Program-made: the position numbers and the translations under genes | Source of the DNA: Kocuria sp. | GTDB lineage: Bacteria > Actinomycetota > Actinomycetes > Actinomycetales > Micrococcaceae | Length of the DNA: 32,883 bases | Reading direction: 5' to 3' | Assembly: GCA_030454085.1 (NCBI GenBank) | Contig: JAKDJD010000027.1 | Location: 1-32,883, forward strand | Shown: positions 31,513-32,883 of the stretch, piece by piece | Layout of the letters: each line of letters starts with the position of its first letter | How positions within the stretch are numbered: the stretch's first letter is position 1 | The notes under the pieces: model-generated | Databases searched by the model: none | The model's input: the letters and a program-made list of their open reading frames with translations, nothing else | What the model was told of the DNA's origin: nothing

Positions 31513-32883
31513 ATGATCACATCAACCAGTAGCGCAACGACAGGCCGTACCGGCACTCTCGAGCCCACGGAACCTTTGGACGGCCTCGGAGGAAAAACCT
31601 CCCCGGAATCCGACCGGGCAGTAACTTCGCACGCGGCGTCGTCCAGAATCACCGACATCGGTCGGCGGGCGATTGATACGGACGCCGCCGAAACCGTCAT
31701 GGACATCACCATCCCGGTATACAACGAGGAGAAGGACATCGAGACCTGCATTCGTAGGCTCGGCAACTACCTGGAAGAACATTTTCCCTACTCCTTTTCC
31801 GTCACGGTCGCGGACAACGCCTCGACCGACCAGACCCTGGTGATCGCGGAGCGGCTCGCCCGGGAAATGCCCCACGTGCGGGTCGTGCACCTGGACGAAA
31901 AAGGGCGAGGCAACGCCCTCCGGCGGGTGTGGAGCGAGCCCAGCGCCGCCGTGCTCGTGTACATGGACGTGGACCTCTCGACCGACCTCGCCGCCCTTCA
32001 GCCGCTGGTGGCGCCACTCGTCACCGGTCACTCCGACCTCGCGATCGGGAGCCGGCTCGCTCGTAACGCACGGGTGGTGCGAGGCGCCAAGAGAGAGTTC
32101 ATTTCTCGTAGTTACAATCTTCTGCTCCGCACGTTCATGGGTGCCCACTTTTCCGATGCACAATGCGGGTTCAAGGCCATCCGGGCCGACGTCGCCCGTC
32201 AGCTCATCCCCCACACCGGCGACGGCGCGTGGTTCTTCGACACCGAGATACTCGTGCTTGCCGAGAGAATCGGTCTGCGCGTTGCCGAGGTTCCCGTGGA
32301 CTGGACGGACGATCCCGACAGCTCGGTCGACGTCGTCAGAACCGCCACCGACGACCTCAAAGGCATGGTCCGACTCTCCGCGGCCATGGCCAACGGCAGG
32401 ATCCCGATCTCGGCGCTACGCGAGGAATTGGGCCGGGGCGCCATCGCAGGACAGACGAACAACCTGTTCGGCCAAGTCGTGAGGTTCTGCGTGGTCGGAG
32501 CCGGATCGACCCTCGCCTACATTGTGCTCTTCCTGCTTCTCCGTTCGGCGTTGGGGGCGCAATGGGCCAATTTCGCCGCGCTGCTGATCACGGCCGTGGC
32601 CAATACCGGGGTCAACAGGTTCTTCACCTTCGGCGTGACCGGGCGGAACAAGGCCATGACTCATCACATTCAGGGGCTGCTCGTCTTCGGACTGGGATGG
32701 GCGCTGACTTCGGGGGCCTTGTGGGGCGTCCACCAACTGCGAGGCGACCACGCCGTCGTCGAGACGGGCGCGCTGGTCATGGCCAACCTGATGGCCACGT
32801 TGCTGAAGTTCCTCATGTTCCGGTGGTGGGTCTTCCGCTCCGAGGCGGAATCCACGCGTCCGAGCGAGGCCGACGACGCCGCG
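31513..32883 (+). CDS. GT2 glycosyltransferase fused to a GtrA-type membrane domain (3' end outside window)
   Basis: 457 codons are visible with no stop before the window end. Residues ~1-62 are a polar extension. From ~63 a GT2 domain of the dolichol-phosphate-mannose-synthase type: MDITIPVYNEEKDIETCI, VTVADNASTDQTL, LDEKGRGNALRRVW, the DxD motif D152-V-D154 (YMDVDLSTDL), and GSRLARNARVVRGAKREFISRSYN, QCGFKAI. After a linker, residues ~322-445 form a GtrA domain with four hydrophobic segments (RFCVVGAGSTLAYIVLFLLL, NFAALLITAVANTGVNRFFTF, GLLVFGLGWALTSG, ALVMANLMATLLKFLMFRWWVF). The likely role is loading a sugar onto a polyprenyl phosphate and helping move it across the membrane for wall polymer decoration. 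The ATG at 31513 has a poor ribosome-binding site; ATG at 31699, at the domain start, is an alternative. Confidence 0.88.
   Translation, partial: MITSTSSATTGRTGTLEPTEPLDGLGGKTSPESDRAVTSHAASSRITDIGRRAIDTDAAETVMDITIPVYNEEKDIETCIRRLGNYLEEHFPYSFSVTVADNASTDQTLVIAERLAREMPHVRVVHLDEKGRGNALRRVWSEPSAAVLVYMDVDLSTDLAALQPLVAPLVTGHSDLAIGSRLARNARVVRGAKREFISRSYNLLLRTFMGAHFSDAQCGFKAIRADVARQLIPHTGDGAWFFDTEILVLAERIGLRVAEVPVDWTDDPDSSVDVVRTATDDLKGMVRLSAAMANGRIPISALREELGRGAIAGQTNNLFGQVVRFCVVGAGSTLAYIVLFLLLRSALGAQWANFAALLITAVANTGVNRFFTFGVTGRNKAMTHHIQGLLVFGLGWALTSGALWGVHQLRGDHAVVETGALVMANLMATLLKFLMFRWWVFRSEAESTRPSEADDAA

Overview
The window is high-GC DNA with actinobacterial gene content: a hut operon under a HutC-type GntR repressor, an Asp23/Gls24-AmaP-DUF6286 cell-envelope locus run by an ECF sigma factor, a DinB/mycothiol-transferase-like protein, LGFP repeats on a secreted protease, and a GT2-GtrA fusion. 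A Micrococcales/Micrococcaceae-like host is the best guess, but this is inference from gene content; there is no rRNA or other phylogenetic marker here.

Layout. (1) 1-1167: 3' end of an allophanate hydrolase gene (urea/allophanate degradation). (2) 1168-7923: a loosely packed, lower-GC accessory stretch with a GNAT acetyltransferase, the C-terminal stub of a serine recombinase, a membrane fatty-acid desaturase, a DUF418 membrane protein, an AT-rich YdcF/DUF218 membrane protein, a decayed ABC-transporter ATPase and a small membrane protein that was probably its partner. (3) 7943-12874, all on the minus strand: a secreted subtilisin with a C-terminal LGFP-repeat region, a GT2 glycosyltransferase, a PRD-type transcription antiterminator without a visible PTS target, and a disordered protein with a C-terminal membrane anchor. 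(4) 12875-13443: an intergenic block with nested inverted repeats and 16-bp tandem repeats, leading into a sugar-porter MFS gene. (5) 14900-21342: the histidine-utilisation locus, hutC divergent from hutU-hutI-hutG-hutH, with two palindromic operators in the shared promoter; the four enzyme genes overlap by 4-8 bases and form the complete path histidine to urocanate to imidazolonepropionate to formiminoglutamate to glutamate plus formamide.

(6) 21406-26023: an envelope/alkaline-shock type locus. On the minus strand an ECF sigma factor is translationally coupled to a protein that joins a zinc-type anti-sigma motif (HxxxCxxC) to an Asp23/Gls24-like domain, followed by a small Asp23-like protein. 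Divergently run gls24, a DUF2273-like membrane peptide, a second gls24, a DUF6286 protein, amaP and a frameshifted GlsB/YeaQ gene. I regard this sigma/anti-sigma/Asp23 arrangement as the most interesting system in the window.

(7) 26159-32883: a membrane protein with a TTG start, a DinB-like enzyme, an OmpR-type response regulator/histidine kinase pair, a small anchored protein, a probable independently transcribed structured RNA with promoter and strong terminator, and a GT2-GtrA polytopic glycosyltransferase running off the window end. No tRNA, rRNA, intact insertion sequence or CRISPR array was seen.
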